DNA of 64,000 nt, taken from positions 67,464 through 131,463 of the forward strand of contig JBGANQ010000017.1 in the NCBI GenBank assembly GCA_044222245.1, read 5' to 3'. Position numbers and translations under genes: made by a program. This DNA is from CALFML01 sp044222245 (GTDB lineage Bacteria > Myxococcota_A > Polyangia > Palsa-1104 > JAEUJZ01). Within the stretch, counting starts at the first letter, position 1. The number at the start of each line of letters is the position of its first letter. The notes under the pieces were generated by a model. The model was not told where the DNA came from and did not search any database. It was given only the letters and a program-made list of their open reading frames with translations. Of the stretch, positions 54,170-63,378 are shown piece after piece.

Positions 54170-54812
54170 TGGACCTGTCCTGCATGAGCAAGGTCGCGCC
54201 GCTGACTCCGGGGATCGCGGCGAGCGACTGGAGGATCTGTCCCTTGTCGGCCGAGTCGCGAAGCTTCAGGTGATAGGCGTGCTCCTGCGTGCCGCCACCG
54301 AGCTCGCGCAGGTTGATAAGGACAAAGCTCGGAGCGAAGCGGGCGAGCAGCTGACTTACCGCGTGCTGCACCGCGGTGTCGGTCGGCAGCTGCAGGCGCA
54401 GCACCGCGTTATGGAACTGCCGCGAGCCAAACGAGGAAAAGGACAGACCCACCATGGCCACACTGAAGACCGCGGTGCCGAGGATGGCAACCGCGAAGGC
54501 GAGCACGCCGCAGGCGACCCCGACGCCCAGCGCAGTAAAGGCGAAGATCAGATCGCGGCTGTCCTTGAGCGAGCTGCGGAAGCGAATCAAGGTCAGCGCC
54601 CCCAAAAGCCCGAGGCCGCGCGCCACGTCATCGCCAATGGCCAGCATGACCAGCGCCGCGGGCACGCCGGCTATGGCGAGCGTCGTGGCGAAGCTCCGCA
54701 TATACGACAGACCCTGGTAGGTGGCGACGTACACCCAAGAGACCACCATGGACAGGGCGAAGGAAAGGAGCAGCGCGGCCAACGTCAGATCCCAGCCAAT
54801 GCGGGTGTCCAT
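54159..54812 (-). CDS. DUF4956 multi-pass membrane protein
   Basis: 217 residues; starts 1 nt after the VTC stop (TGACATG). Three to four membrane helices (14-32, 43-60, 88-130) then a cytoplasmic ACT-like alpha/beta tail. The family core is LGLLGALTLIRFRSSLKDSR followed by DLIFAFTALGVGVACG. DUF4956 genes are known to sit next to VTC-type polyphosphate polymerase and CotH genes in many bacteria; function untested. It may form the membrane part of polyphosphate synthesis or transfer. Confidence 0.92.
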   Translation of the reverse strand: MDTRIGWDLTLAALLLSFALSMVVSWVYVATYQGLSYMRSFATTLAIAGVPAALVMLAIGDDVARGLGLLGALTLIRFRSSLKDSRDLIFAFTALGVGVACGVLAFAVAILGTAVFSVAMVGLSFSSFGSRQFHNAVLRLQLPTDTAVQHAVSQLLARFAPSFVLINLRELGGGTQEHAYHLKLRDSADKGQILQSLAAIPGVSGATLLMQDRSIEP

Positions 54813-54813
54813 G

Positions 54814-55623
54814 TCAGCCGCCCGTCCCGCCGGGCCACCCCGGGGGCCAGCTCGACCACGGCGCCAGGTCCCAGTCGCGGTCCGCTCCGAGCTCCTCGAC
54901 AGTCATTGCCATCACATACTTGGAGTACGAGCTGATGGTCAGCCGCAGCTGCTGCACGAGCTCATCTATCCACCAGGGCGCGAGGCCACGGAACTTGATC
55001 TCGATGAGCGTGGCCGCTTCGCTCTGGTAGTTCCCGACCCCGCACAGGTGGAACCAGGCGCGCGGGTCTCCGCTTAGCACGGGACCGCGCGCCGCCTGGT
55101 AACAGATGTCACGATCCAGAGTCAGTCGGGTCTCGTCGCTCGGCTCCAGCGCCGTGTAGGCCTGCCGGCAGTAGGTCAGAAGGGCCTTGGGCTCGGCGCG
55201 GTAGGTCATCATCAGGTACAGGAAGTGCTCGAGCGTGCGCTGCTCCGCCGCGGTCTTGCCCAGCTGCGACGGATTGGTCTCCCCGCGCAGGAGCGCCGGC
55301 ACCGCCGCGAGCGGGACCACGGCGCGGTCCTTGAAGGTGACGTTTTTAACCTTCCTCTTGATCTCGAAGAAGGCCGGGCCGACCGGCGGGTCTCCATAGG
55401 CCCGCACGCGCAGCTTGCTGCGGTCCGGAGCGGACTCCCGGTGCGCCCGCATGAAGTCGAGCTCCGGGGAGTCGAGATACAGGTTGGTGATGCGCTGCCC
55501 TCCCGGCGCCCAGTCATCGCAGCGCATAAACGGGGCGACAAACGCAAGCAGCGCCTGCGCCACCGGCTCCGGCACCAGGTACTTGTACTCGAAACGCTCA
55601 AAGGAAGTGGCCTGGGCACTCAC
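54814..55623 (-). CDS. VTC-domain polyphosphate polymerase
   Basis: 269 residues from GTG 55621-55623, coupled to the TolC stop (GTGA). The triphosphate tunnel metalloenzyme fold of VTC is visible: FERFEYKYLV, NLYLDSPELDFM, KLRVRAYGD, FFEIKRKVKNVTFKDRAVVP, LTLDRD, LIEIKFRG and SSYSKYVMAM, giving the Lys/Arg ring and Glu metal ligands. VTC proteins make polyphosphate from ATP at the membrane. No membrane helix, so it probably works with DUF4956. Confidence 0.95.
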   Translation of the reverse strand: MSAQATSFERFEYKYLVPEPVAQALLAFVAPFMRCDDWAPGGQRITNLYLDSPELDFMRAHRESAPDRSKLRVRAYGDPPVGPAFFEIKRKVKNVTFKDRAVVPLAAVPALLRGETNPSQLGKTAAEQRTLEHFLYLMMTYRAEPKALLTYCRQAYTALEPSDETRLTLDRDICYQAARGPVLSGDPRAWFHLCGVGNYQSEAATLIEIKFRGLAPWWIDELVQQLRLTISSYSKYVMAMTVEELGADRDWDLAPWSSWPPGWPGGTGG

Positions 55624-56912
55624 CGCAGGACCTCGGCCACCGAGGCTCCGACCGCGGCCTCCAGCATCAGCCAGGCCTGGCGGAAGGCAAGGCGCGCGGC
55701 GCTGTAGTCGCGCTGCCCGCGCAGCACGCTCTCCTCGCTGCTCAGCAAGGCCACCAGATCGAGCTGACCGCCGCGGACCGCGAGCTCCATCAGGTGGTCG
55801 TGCTCGGAGAGGACCGGGAGCACCTCGCTGCGGAAGCGGCGGAGGATCTTGTGGCGCAGCTTCAGCTCGGCGCAGGCGGCGTATACGCCCTGCTTCAGCG
55901 TCTCGATCTGGGCCTGCTCCGCTGCGTGCTCCTTATCGAACTCGGCCACCGCGACCTGGATGGGCCCGGCGTTCTGGTTCAGCACCGGCAGCGGCAGGGT
56001 GAACCCGGCCTGCCAGTCGTTGGGATACTTCGACGAGCCGGTCTGGCCGAAGCGCGCGTTGAGCTCGGGCCACGGCCACAGCCGCGTCTTGGCCAGGCGC
56101 AGCGCCTGCTCGCGCTCGATCACGCGCGCATGTGCCGCCTTGCGCAGTGGGCGGCTGGCGACGCTCTGCTCGGCCAGCGCTTCGGCATCCAGCAGCACTG
56201 CACCCGCGGGCTCATCCAGCAAGGCGCCGCTCACCTCCATCGGCTCGGCCGAGATCACCCCAAGCAGCGCCTGCAGCTGCGACTGCGCCTGGGTACGGCG
56301 CAGTTCGACGTCATCGAGGTCACGCTGGGCGTTGAGGATCGCCAGCTCAAAAAGGTTCAGCTCGATCCGGGTCGCCCCGCCGTGTTGGACGCGGGTGCGC
56401 AACAGCGCTCCCATGCGCCGCCGCAGCGCCAGCGCCTCGGTCAGAATTCGTGACTGCTCGCGCAGCTCCAGGATCGTCGCGTGGGTCAGCCGCACCGTGG
56501 CGGCCAGGGTCCACTCCTGCTCGGCGATCGCGTAGCGGACCTCGTCCAGCGTCGCGCGGGCCTGCGCGCGGCGCGCCGCCAGCTCGACCGGCTGCGGCGG
56601 GGTCCACTTCAAGGTGGCTGTCCAGCCAAGTTGCGGCCCTTCCTGCAAGTGCACCAGCGTCAGCTGCAGCAGCGGGTTCAAGAGCGCGGTCGCGCTGACA
56701 ATCTGGGCCTCGGCGATCCCGCGCTGCTTGCGGAAGGCGCGCAGGTTGGGGTTTGACTGCAGGGCCCGCAGCACCGCCGCGCTCTCGGACAGCCCCGCGG
56801 CGGCGGTGAGCCCGGGGACGGGCGGGGACTCAGTCGGTGCTGCGGCACCCGCGTCTGCCGGCAACCACGGGCCCAGCAGCGCCAGCAAGGCAGTGACAAC
56901 CAAACGAAACAT
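55620..56912 (-). CDS. TolC-like outer membrane efflux protein
   Basis: 430 residues from ATG 56910-56912 (GAGGGGG upstream). Signal peptide 1-24 (MFRLVVTALLALLGPWLPAD, then AGAA). Two long repeats of helices follow the OEP pattern (SAAVLRALQSNPNLRAFRKQ, ELNARFGQTGSSKYPNDWQA, LPLPVLNQNAGPIQVAVAEF, LVALLSSEESVL). It forms the outer membrane and periplasmic channel for the HlyD-like adaptor four genes along. The gap of 72 nt to the CotH gene stop is the largest in the operon. Confidence 0.93.
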   Translation of the reverse strand: MFRLVVTALLALLGPWLPADAGAAAPTESPPVPGLTAAAGLSESAAVLRALQSNPNLRAFRKQRGIAEAQIVSATALLNPLLQLTLVHLQEGPQLGWTATLKWTPPQPVELAARRAQARATLDEVRYAIAEQEWTLAATVRLTHATILELREQSRILTEALALRRRMGALLRTRVQHGGATRIELNLFELAILNAQRDLDDVELRRTQAQSQLQALLGVISAEPMEVSGALLDEPAGAVLLDAEALAEQSVASRPLRKAAHARVIEREQALRLAKTRLWPWPELNARFGQTGSSKYPNDWQAGFTLPLPVLNQNAGPIQVAVAEFDKEHAAEQAQIETLKQGVYAACAELKLRHKILRRFRSEVLPVLSEHDHLMELAVRGGQLDLVALLSSEESVLRGQRDYSAARLAFRQAWLMLEAAVGASVAEVLR

Positions 56913-56984
56913 CGACCCCCTCAAACAAGCGCGGCTCCACCATCTACCCCGAACGGACTCCGGCGACATCGGCAGCGTGGGAAG

Positions 56985-59777
56985 CTAGGGCGAGAGCTGC
57001 GTAGTCGGGATGATCTGCTTGCACGTCGATGGGCTGGCCCACAGGAGCTTGGCCGACGCGCCGCCCGCGGCTTCGTAGTACTCCAGCATGATCGTGACCG
57101 GTACACCGGCGGTCAGGCTGATCGTCCCGCTCCACTCGGTTGCTCCCATATCCACCCACTTGTTCACGAGCTGCTTGCCATTGACAAACAGACGCGCCCC
57201 GTCATCGGTCTGGGTATAGAAGGTGTACTGCTCGGTAAAGCGCGGCGTGACCCTGCCGGTCCAGCGCACCTGGAAGCCATCGCTCGGCAGCGCCGCGGCC
57301 GGCGGCCCGGAGCCAAAGTCGAAGTTCACGTTCGCATCGGTGCGGGTCAGCTTCAAGGTGGCCATGGTGAAGTCGTGGGTCGTATCGCCGGCCAGGGTCT
57401 GATAATACTCCCCGGTGAGGCCGCAGCTGCCCGTAGTGCACACAGGCGGATTCATGATGTCCACGATGTCCTGGTGCCGGCAGGCGCCGAACCCGCGCAG
57501 CTTGGCGAGCTCGGTGTTGAAGTTGCACACACTGACCGCGGCTGGCGAGGCTGCATAGTCGGCGCTGCTGAAGGCGCCGGCGGCCAGGTCGACCTTGGCC
57601 TGGTAGCTCGCCGGGCTGAGCACGCCGTTCTGATCCAGTGCGACGATCCGATTCCACAGCTCGGTGCGAAACGCCTTGATGAAGGCATCCTTGATGTGGT
57701 TCCACGTGCCGCCGCGGTTGTCAGGATTCCCCTGCTCGCCGATGTAGAACGACTTTCCCGCCTGCCAGCCGAAGTACTCGCCGAACTCAAGATCCTTGTC
57801 CTGGGGGAACAGCAGCCACTTCCCATCGGACAGCCTCCGGTAGAGGAAGTGGTTGTGGAAGGCCTCGTCCCACGGCTCGGCCCAGTTCCGGATTGCGATA
57901 TAGTCAAGGAGCTTCTGGTAGTCAAACGTCGCCATGAAGTAGCTGCGCACCGGCGTCCAGTCGCCGGACACGACCGCGGCGTCACGCAGGGTGTTGATGG
58001 TCTCGATCATGGTCCGCAGGTTGCTGACCGTATCCCACTTATTGGTGATGCGCTGGTAGGTATAGGCGTAGCGGTCGTCTAGACTCCACTGGGGACACTG
58101 GGGATTGGGCGCCAGCACTCCCTCATCCGACATGCCCCAGGGCCCTTCGATGGTGTTGGGCCCGCCGTTGCCATCGGCCTTGAACAGGTCGCCGGTCAGC
58201 TCGCCCGGCGCGTTGTAGCGCTTCATCATGTCCCCATCGATGTGCTCGATGTCCAGCATGTAGTGGTAGTAGCCGCCATTTATGTGGAATCTCGCATATT
58301 TGGCCCGCTGCACCGGAACGCCGATAGTCGGGTCGCCGTAGATCTGCTCACCCAGGGTGTCGTCCAGCCCGGGGCAGGCCTGGTTTAGCTTGTTGAGGAC
58401 CATCTTTTTACGCTTGCCCTCAAACGTGGCGTAGTCCGGGAAGTCGATCTTCCAGCTCAGCACGTTGTAGGTAGGTCGGTCGGGCAGCGGGTTGATCGTG
58501 GTCTTGCTCACATCGAGCGCGGCGCCGTTGGTACGGTTCCAGCGGCTCCCCTGGTAGCGCACGAAGGTGTCATAGACGATGCCGTTATAGATGAACACGG
58601 CCGGGACTGTCGCTTCCCAGGATGGCCGGGGCATGCAGCGGGTGGTCGTGGCCCCCACGACGACCGGCATGACGCGGCGGTCATCGGTGGCGAAGTTGAC
58701 GTTGTCGTACATCTGGTTCCAGTTGCTCTTCTTGATGAACAGCTGGTATACGGGCGCCGTGGTGACCACCTGGGGCGTGACGAAGTAGGCCCACCAGCCA
58801 AACGGGTCGGAGGGCCGCGGTGAGATGACCTCCAGCCCCTGGCCCTTGTCCGCCTGAATCCGGTAGCGAACGATCGAGTTGCTCGGCTGCGGCGGCAGCG
58901 CGGCCTCGTAGACGCCGTTATTGAGGGTCAGGTCCACGGTCTGGATCGGCTCCCCGGTGAGCTCGAGGTTGTCGACGAAGTACTGCAGCTGCGGGCTGCG
59001 CAGCGTGCCCAGCTTCGAGAACGTCACCCCGATCTTGACCGTATCGGTGGCGCGGATGAGCAGATCCGTCCCCGACCACGTCACCCTTCGGGTGAGCACG
59101 ATGGTAGGCGGCGCGCCGGCGAGGCTGTTTGCCCGTCCGGGACTCGCGCCATCGAGCGGCGAGGGCACCCAGTTGGATATCTCGCTGGAGGGAACGTCGG
59201 CCGCGACTCGCTCCAGCGAGCGACCGCGGTACTGGTGATCGGCCGCGACGAGCGGGCTGGGCAAAAGCCCCAGCCACTCATCGTCGGCTCCGAGCGCGTC
59301 GGCGCCGATCGGCCACGGGAACTTGTCATCATAGCTGACTGTGTCGATGGTCACATTGCTCCCATCGACAAGGTTGAAGGTGCCGCCGCCGTTGTCGAGG
59401 TTTCCCGTGTAGTCGCCGAGGACCTCGGAGGCGGTCAGCCCGTAGCTGCCGACCATCACCAGGGCGGCTCTGTTCTTGGCGATGACTCTGTACCCATGCG
59501 CGGAGATGCTGGCGCCGGCCGGGAACGCAAACTTGACGCCCCCGGTGAGCTGCCAGCCGGTCAGATCGACTGCCGAGTCGGCGGGGTTATAAAGCTCGAT
59601 AAACTCATGATTGTCCTCGGCGGCGTTCTCGTCCACCGGGTGATACATGATCTCCGAGATCACTACTGCCGGTGGCGGAGTGAGCATCTCGGAAATGCTG
59701 GAGTCGTTGGCTCCGCACGCGCTGGCCAGAGCCGCGACCACTCCAACCAGTGACAATCGGGAGATAGAATCATTCAT
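56985..59777 (-). CDS. CotH kinase-like lipoprotein with lamin-tail and PA14 domains
   Basis: 930 residues; GGGGGG precedes ATG 59775-59777. Leader ends in AALASAC (lipobox). Domain order: lamin-tail domain (about 35-190, VVISEIMYHPVDE, NHEFIELYNPADSAVDLTGW), a linker Ig-like part, CotH (about 340-760, with RYQGSRWNRTN, LDIEHIDGDMMKRY, NWAEPWDEAFHNHFLYRRLS, LLFPQDKDLEFG) and PA14-like domain (about 790-925, GLTGEYYQTLAGD, FYTQTDDGARLFVNG). CotH proteins are atypical secreted kinases that phosphorylate coat proteins. PA14 binds carbohydrate. Head of the operon with VTC and TolC. Confidence 0.92.
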   Translation of the reverse strand: MNDSISRLSLVGVVAALASACGANDSSISEMLTPPPAVVISEIMYHPVDENAAEDNHEFIELYNPADSAVDLTGWQLTGGVKFAFPAGASISAHGYRVIAKNRAALVMVGSYGLTASEVLGDYTGNLDNGGGTFNLVDGSNVTIDTVSYDDKFPWPIGADALGADDEWLGLLPSPLVAADHQYRGRSLERVAADVPSSEISNWVPSPLDGASPGRANSLAGAPPTIVLTRRVTWSGTDLLIRATDTVKIGVTFSKLGTLRSPQLQYFVDNLELTGEPIQTVDLTLNNGVYEAALPPQPSNSIVRYRIQADKGQGLEVISPRPSDPFGWWAYFVTPQVVTTAPVYQLFIKKSNWNQMYDNVNFATDDRRVMPVVVGATTTRCMPRPSWEATVPAVFIYNGIVYDTFVRYQGSRWNRTNGAALDVSKTTINPLPDRPTYNVLSWKIDFPDYATFEGKRKKMVLNKLNQACPGLDDTLGEQIYGDPTIGVPVQRAKYARFHINGGYYHYMLDIEHIDGDMMKRYNAPGELTGDLFKADGNGGPNTIEGPWGMSDEGVLAPNPQCPQWSLDDRYAYTYQRITNKWDTVSNLRTMIETINTLRDAAVVSGDWTPVRSYFMATFDYQKLLDYIAIRNWAEPWDEAFHNHFLYRRLSDGKWLLFPQDKDLEFGEYFGWQAGKSFYIGEQGNPDNRGGTWNHIKDAFIKAFRTELWNRIVALDQNGVLSPASYQAKVDLAAGAFSSADYAASPAAVSVCNFNTELAKLRGFGACRHQDIVDIMNPPVCTTGSCGLTGEYYQTLAGDTTHDFTMATLKLTRTDANVNFDFGSGPPAAALPSDGFQVRWTGRVTPRFTEQYTFYTQTDDGARLFVNGKQLVNKWVDMGATEWSGTISLTAGVPVTIMLEYYEAAGGASAKLLWASPSTCKQIIPTTQLSP

Positions 59778-59981
59778 ACGCTGCCCCCCAAGGGCGAATG
59801 AGATCGGTGAAGCAACAAAAATTCAGTGTATCACGATGGGGAGCAGAGGGTCGAGGCGCTGCTTGGCCGCGCTCCCAAGAGCGGTTCTGGTCAGCAATAG
59901 GACTGGCAGCCCGCCCACTTCCGAGCGCGGACCTACGTGTAACCGGATCGGGCACCCCGCACAGAACGCCCTCAAGGAAAG
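59778..59981. other. Divergent intergenic region
   Basis: About 200 bases between CotH (minus) and the kinase/FGE gene (plus). Promoters of both should lie here; none recognised. Confidence 0.4.
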
Positions 59982-61904
59982 GTGCCATCGGTTTGGCAAG
60001 CCCAGCGCAGGCAAAGAGCAGCGGCGCATGGACGAGGCGCGGCGTCTCACCCATTCCCCAGAAGCCCGCAGCACCCTGTTACTCGCCCTCGCTGCTCAGA
60101 CGGCGAATTAAAGGGGCAACGCAGCTTTTCCAGGATTTTTCCAGAACCCGATCAAATTTTGCATTTCTCGACGGAGATTTTAGAACGAACTGTCCACCAA
60201 GACCTGAAGCCGGAGAGCCTGTTTCTGACCCAGACTGGCCTGGTCAAGGTAGTGGACTTCGAGCTGGTTCGCCTGGGCGAGTTTCTGTCAACGCGGCGGG
60301 TGCCGGCGCGCCCGGCCGTGGTGAACGCGCCGACCTACTTCGCCCCCGAGTTCGCCGAAGGGGCCGCCGCCAGCGCCGCCAGCGACGTTTACGCAATGGG
60401 GCTGTGCTTGTACGAGTTCCTCGCCGGGGAGCCGCCCTACCGCGCCGGCGGATCGACCGAGGCGCAGGTCACCATCTCGATTCTGCTGCAGCACCTGACC
60501 AAGCCGCTGCCCGACCTGCGCCAGTTTCGCCGGGATGTGCCCGAGGGACTCCTCGCGGTGCTGCAGCAGGCCACCGCCAAGCACCCGTTGGACCGCTACC
60601 AGAACGCCAACGAGTTTGCCGCCGCGCTGCAGCCCTACGCGGGACTGCCACCCGAGCCCGCGCACGCACCGCTACATGCACTTTCAACGGAATCATATCG
60701 CTCTGTCCGGCCACCGCTGAACGACCCGCAGCCCGAAGAGCCTGTCGAGTCGCAGGTCATCGAGCTCGGCTGGGAAGAACCGGGTCCGCAGGAGATGCCA
60801 GCCTCAGGGAATAGGAGTCCCCTGGAGATAACGGCGCCGCAGCCTACGCCTTCTGATGTTCCCGAAACGGAGGACCCCGCAGTGTCTCAAGATGCGTCAG
60901 CTAGAGAACCTCTTGCGGTGAAGATCCGCTACCTGCTGCTTGGGGTCCTCTTCACTCTTGCCATCATTGCCGGAACGGCTGCCGGAACCGCCTACTTCCT
61001 GCGCTTCGCGGTGCATCTCCCAGGCGCCCCCGCAGAGCCAGCATCGCGACCAGCAGCGACCGGGGTGGCGGCTCCTGTAGCGCCGGCAGCGACAAGTCCG
61101 GGCGCTGCGGCCGTACCCGGCGACCACGCCAACATGGTCCTGATTCCCACCGGGACCTTTCGCATGGGCAGTCGCGATGGCTACGCCGATGAGCGGCCGG
61201 ATCACGTTGAGTCTGAGAACGCCTTCTGGCTCGATGTGCACGAGATCACGGTCGGCGAATACGACAAGTGCGTAAGCGCCGGCGAGTGCCGCCGCCAAAA
61301 GACGATCCGCCAGCCCGACGCCGAGCACAAGTTCGACCGCTTCTGCAACTACGGCCGCAAGAGCCGCGAGCAGCACCCGATGAACTGCGTCGACTGGTAC
61401 CAGGCGCGCGCCTACTGTCGCTGGGTCGGCAAGCGGCTGCCCACCGAGAGCGAGTGGGAGTACGCGGCGCGCGGCACCGACAGCCGCAAGTATCCGTGGG
61501 GCAACGAGGCCCCCAGCGAGAACCTGCTCAACGCCTGCGGTCGCGAGTGCGTGATCCTCGGCGCGCAAGTGGGCAAGCGCTGGGAGTCGATGTACGCCGC
61601 CGATGACGGCTGGGACGCCACCGCCCCGGTGGGCAGCTTCCCCCATGACAAGAGTCCCTTCGGCGTGCTCGATCTTGCAGGCAATGTCGCCGAGTGGACC
61701 GACAGCGAGTACGCCAAGTGCTACCGCGATGACTGCGAGGCAAACAGCAAGGAGAGAGTGATCCGCGGCGGCGCCTGGAACGATGATGAGCCGCGCGATG
61801 TCCGCGCTTCCTACCGCAACCGCGACGTGCCGCTGCTCCGGGCGAGCTTCGTCGGCTTCCGCTGCGCGCAGAGCGAAGCCCCCAAGTCGCCCGATCCGCG
61901 CTGA
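59982..61904 (+). CDS. Kinase C-lobe fragment, membrane helix and formylglycine-enzyme (SUMF1)-like domain
   Basis: 640 residues if the ATG at 59982 is used; the first 60 residues are low-complexity and the true start is unclear. From about 70 the frame enters a Ser/Thr kinase in its catalytic loop (VHQDLKPESLFLTQTGLVKV, DFE in place of DFG), so the N-lobe with Gly-loop and Lys is missing and HRD is HQD. It continues through a complete C-lobe, a membrane helix (about 310-335) and then a clear FGE/SUMF1-type domain (MVLIPTGTFRMGSRDGYADE, NCVDWYQARAYCRW, RLPTESEWEYAARG, LDLAGNVAEWTDS, IRGGAWNDDE). The FGE-like part probably senses or binds a ligand outside. Likely N-terminally truncated but might still be expressed. 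Confidence 0.75.
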   Translation: MPSVWQAQRRQRAAAHGRGAASHPFPRSPQHPVTRPRCSDGELKGQRSFSRIFPEPDQILHFSTEILERTVHQDLKPESLFLTQTGLVKVVDFELVRLGEFLSTRRVPARPAVVNAPTYFAPEFAEGAAASAASDVYAMGLCLYEFLAGEPPYRAGGSTEAQVTISILLQHLTKPLPDLRQFRRDVPEGLLAVLQQATAKHPLDRYQNANEFAAALQPYAGLPPEPAHAPLHALSTESYRSVRPPLNDPQPEEPVESQVIELGWEEPGPQEMPASGNRSPLEITAPQPTPSDVPETEDPAVSQDASAREPLAVKIRYLLLGVLFTLAIIAGTAAGTAYFLRFAVHLPGAPAEPASRPAATGVAAPVAPAATSPGAAAVPGDHANMVLIPTGTFRMGSRDGYADERPDHVESENAFWLDVHEITVGEYDKCVSAGECRRQKTIRQPDAEHKFDRFCNYGRKSREQHPMNCVDWYQARAYCRWVGKRLPTESEWEYAARGTDSRKYPWGNEAPSENLLNACGRECVILGAQVGKRWESMYAADDGWDATAPVGSFPHDKSPFGVLDLAGNVAEWTDSEYAKCYRDDCEANSKERVIRGGAWNDDEPRDVRASYRNRDVPLLRASFVGFRCAQSEAPKSPDPR

Positions 61905-62019
61905 GCCGCCCCCCCGGCCCGGCTACAGATGGCGGGAGAAATTCCAAGCATTCCCGCTAGCTAGCTTGCCGACGCACATTGCCCCTGTGCAGAGGCACGA
62001 TTTATGCCAACATGAGACT

Positions 62020-63378
62020 ATGCTTAAACCCTACACTCTGCACTTCCCCACCATACTGACTGGCTGCTTGCTGGCTGGACTAGGAACCGGCTGCGGCGGC
62101 GCTGAGGAGACCGGAGCGACGCTGACCGATATGGGTGGCCCGGTCGACCTGACGCCGCCGACGCCGCAGATAAAGCACGTCGTTCTCATCGTCCAGGAGA
62201 ACCACACCTTCGACAACTATTTCGGTCGCTACTGCACCGCTCCCAGTTATTCCAACCCCACCTGCACCACCGGCCCGGCCTGCTGCGAGCGGGCTCCCGA
62301 CACCGAGCCCAATGGCGCGCTGCCGATCACGCTGGACGACGCGGCCAACGGCAGAAATGATCCAGATCACACCCAGGCCTGCGAGCTTGCAGAAGCCAAT
62401 GGCGGCAAGATGGATCGCTATGTCACCGGCGTGCCCGGCTGCTCGCACGACTACAACTGGGGCATCTCGCCAAGCTCCGTCGTCAAGACCTATCTCGACT
62501 ACGCCTCGCAGTTCGCCCTCGCCGACCGCTACTTTCAGTCGGTCTCCGGCCAGTCATCGTCCAACGACATGTACTTTGCCACGGCGCGGTTTGTCTTCAA
62601 GGACAATGACCTCATCCCCAACGCAGTGGGCCACGGCTGCTGGTATCCGCTGCGCAGCACCACACGCCTGACCGGACGCAAGACCATCGCCGACCTGCTT
62701 ATTCAGGCCGGCAAGTCGTTCGGAGTCTATGCCGAAGGCTACCAGGCGATGAAGGACGCGCTGTTGTGTCCTACTTCCTTCCCGGCCGACTGTACCTCCA
62801 GCATCAAGGTCCCCGGGGCACCCAATACCTGCATCTACGATCCTTCGGACTATGGGTGGCAGTATTTTGCCCAGTTTGCCGACAACCCGCTTTACATCAA
62901 GGACTACTCGACCTTCGCCAAGGACGTAGCCAACGGCAACTTGCCGACGTTCTCCTACGTCAAGGGTGTGTCCTATCACACCGAGCACCCGAACTTCGGC
63001 AACACCATCACCCTGGGCGAAGCCTTCGTGAAGAAGGTCAACGACCTGATCTTGAGCACAGCCTACGCGGAAGATACCCTGGTGCTGGTGGCCTGGGATG
63101 AAGGGGGCGGCTTCTTCGACCATGTCGCACCGCCGCCGACCAGCGCTATCGACAACGAGCCCTATGGGACCCGCGTGCCGCTGCTGGCGCTCGGCAAGTT
63201 CGCCCGGAAAAACTACGTCTCACATGTGGAGATGGAGCACTCGTCGATCGTGAAGTTTCTTGAGTACTACTTCCTCGATCAGCAGACCGGCCAGCTTGGC
63301 GCGCGCGACGCAGTGGTCAACAACCTCGGCAGCCTGCTGGATCCGACCAAGACGGGCATCCTCGTTCCCGAGAACTAG
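62020..63378 (+). CDS. Secreted phospholipase C/acid phosphatase-like phosphoesterase
   Basis: 452 residues from ATG 62020. Leader ends LGTGC (lipobox). The pfam04185 signature is present: IKHVVLIVQENHTFDNYFGR (Glu-Asn-x-Thr-Phe-Asp-Asn) near 50, then SHDYNWG, YHTEHPNF and VAWDEGGGFFDHVAPP near 385. This family includes phospholipase C and the acid phosphatase AcpA. Metal-dependent removal of phosphate from a phospholipid or phosphomonoester at the envelope. Many Cys in the insertion 70-100 suggest disulfides. No ribosome site is obvious (GAG only). Confidence 0.9.
   Translation: MLKPYTLHFPTILTGCLLAGLGTGCGGAEETGATLTDMGGPVDLTPPTPQIKHVVLIVQENHTFDNYFGRYCTAPSYSNPTCTTGPACCERAPDTEPNGALPITLDDAANGRNDPDHTQACELAEANGGKMDRYVTGVPGCSHDYNWGISPSSVVKTYLDYASQFALADRYFQSVSGQSSSNDMYFATARFVFKDNDLIPNAVGHGCWYPLRSTTRLTGRKTIADLLIQAGKSFGVYAEGYQAMKDALLCPTSFPADCTSSIKVPGAPNTCIYDPSDYGWQYFAQFADNPLYIKDYSTFAKDVANGNLPTFSYVKGVSYHTEHPNFGNTITLGEAFVKKVNDLILSTAYAEDTLVLVAWDEGGGFFDHVAPPPTSAIDNEPYGTRVPLLALGKFARKNYVSHVEMEHSSIVKFLEYYFLDQQTGQLGARDAVVNNLGSLLDPTKTGILVPEN

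Noticed and set aside
42418..61904. The two kinase fragments as halves of a single gene split by rearrangement
   Set aside because: Both contain their own version of the catalytic loop (HQG and HQD), so they overlap rather than complement exactly.
61783..62019. 79-codon N-terminal extension of the PLC-like protein
   Set aside because: It overlaps the FGE-like gene and would precede the lipoprotein leader with unrelated residues.
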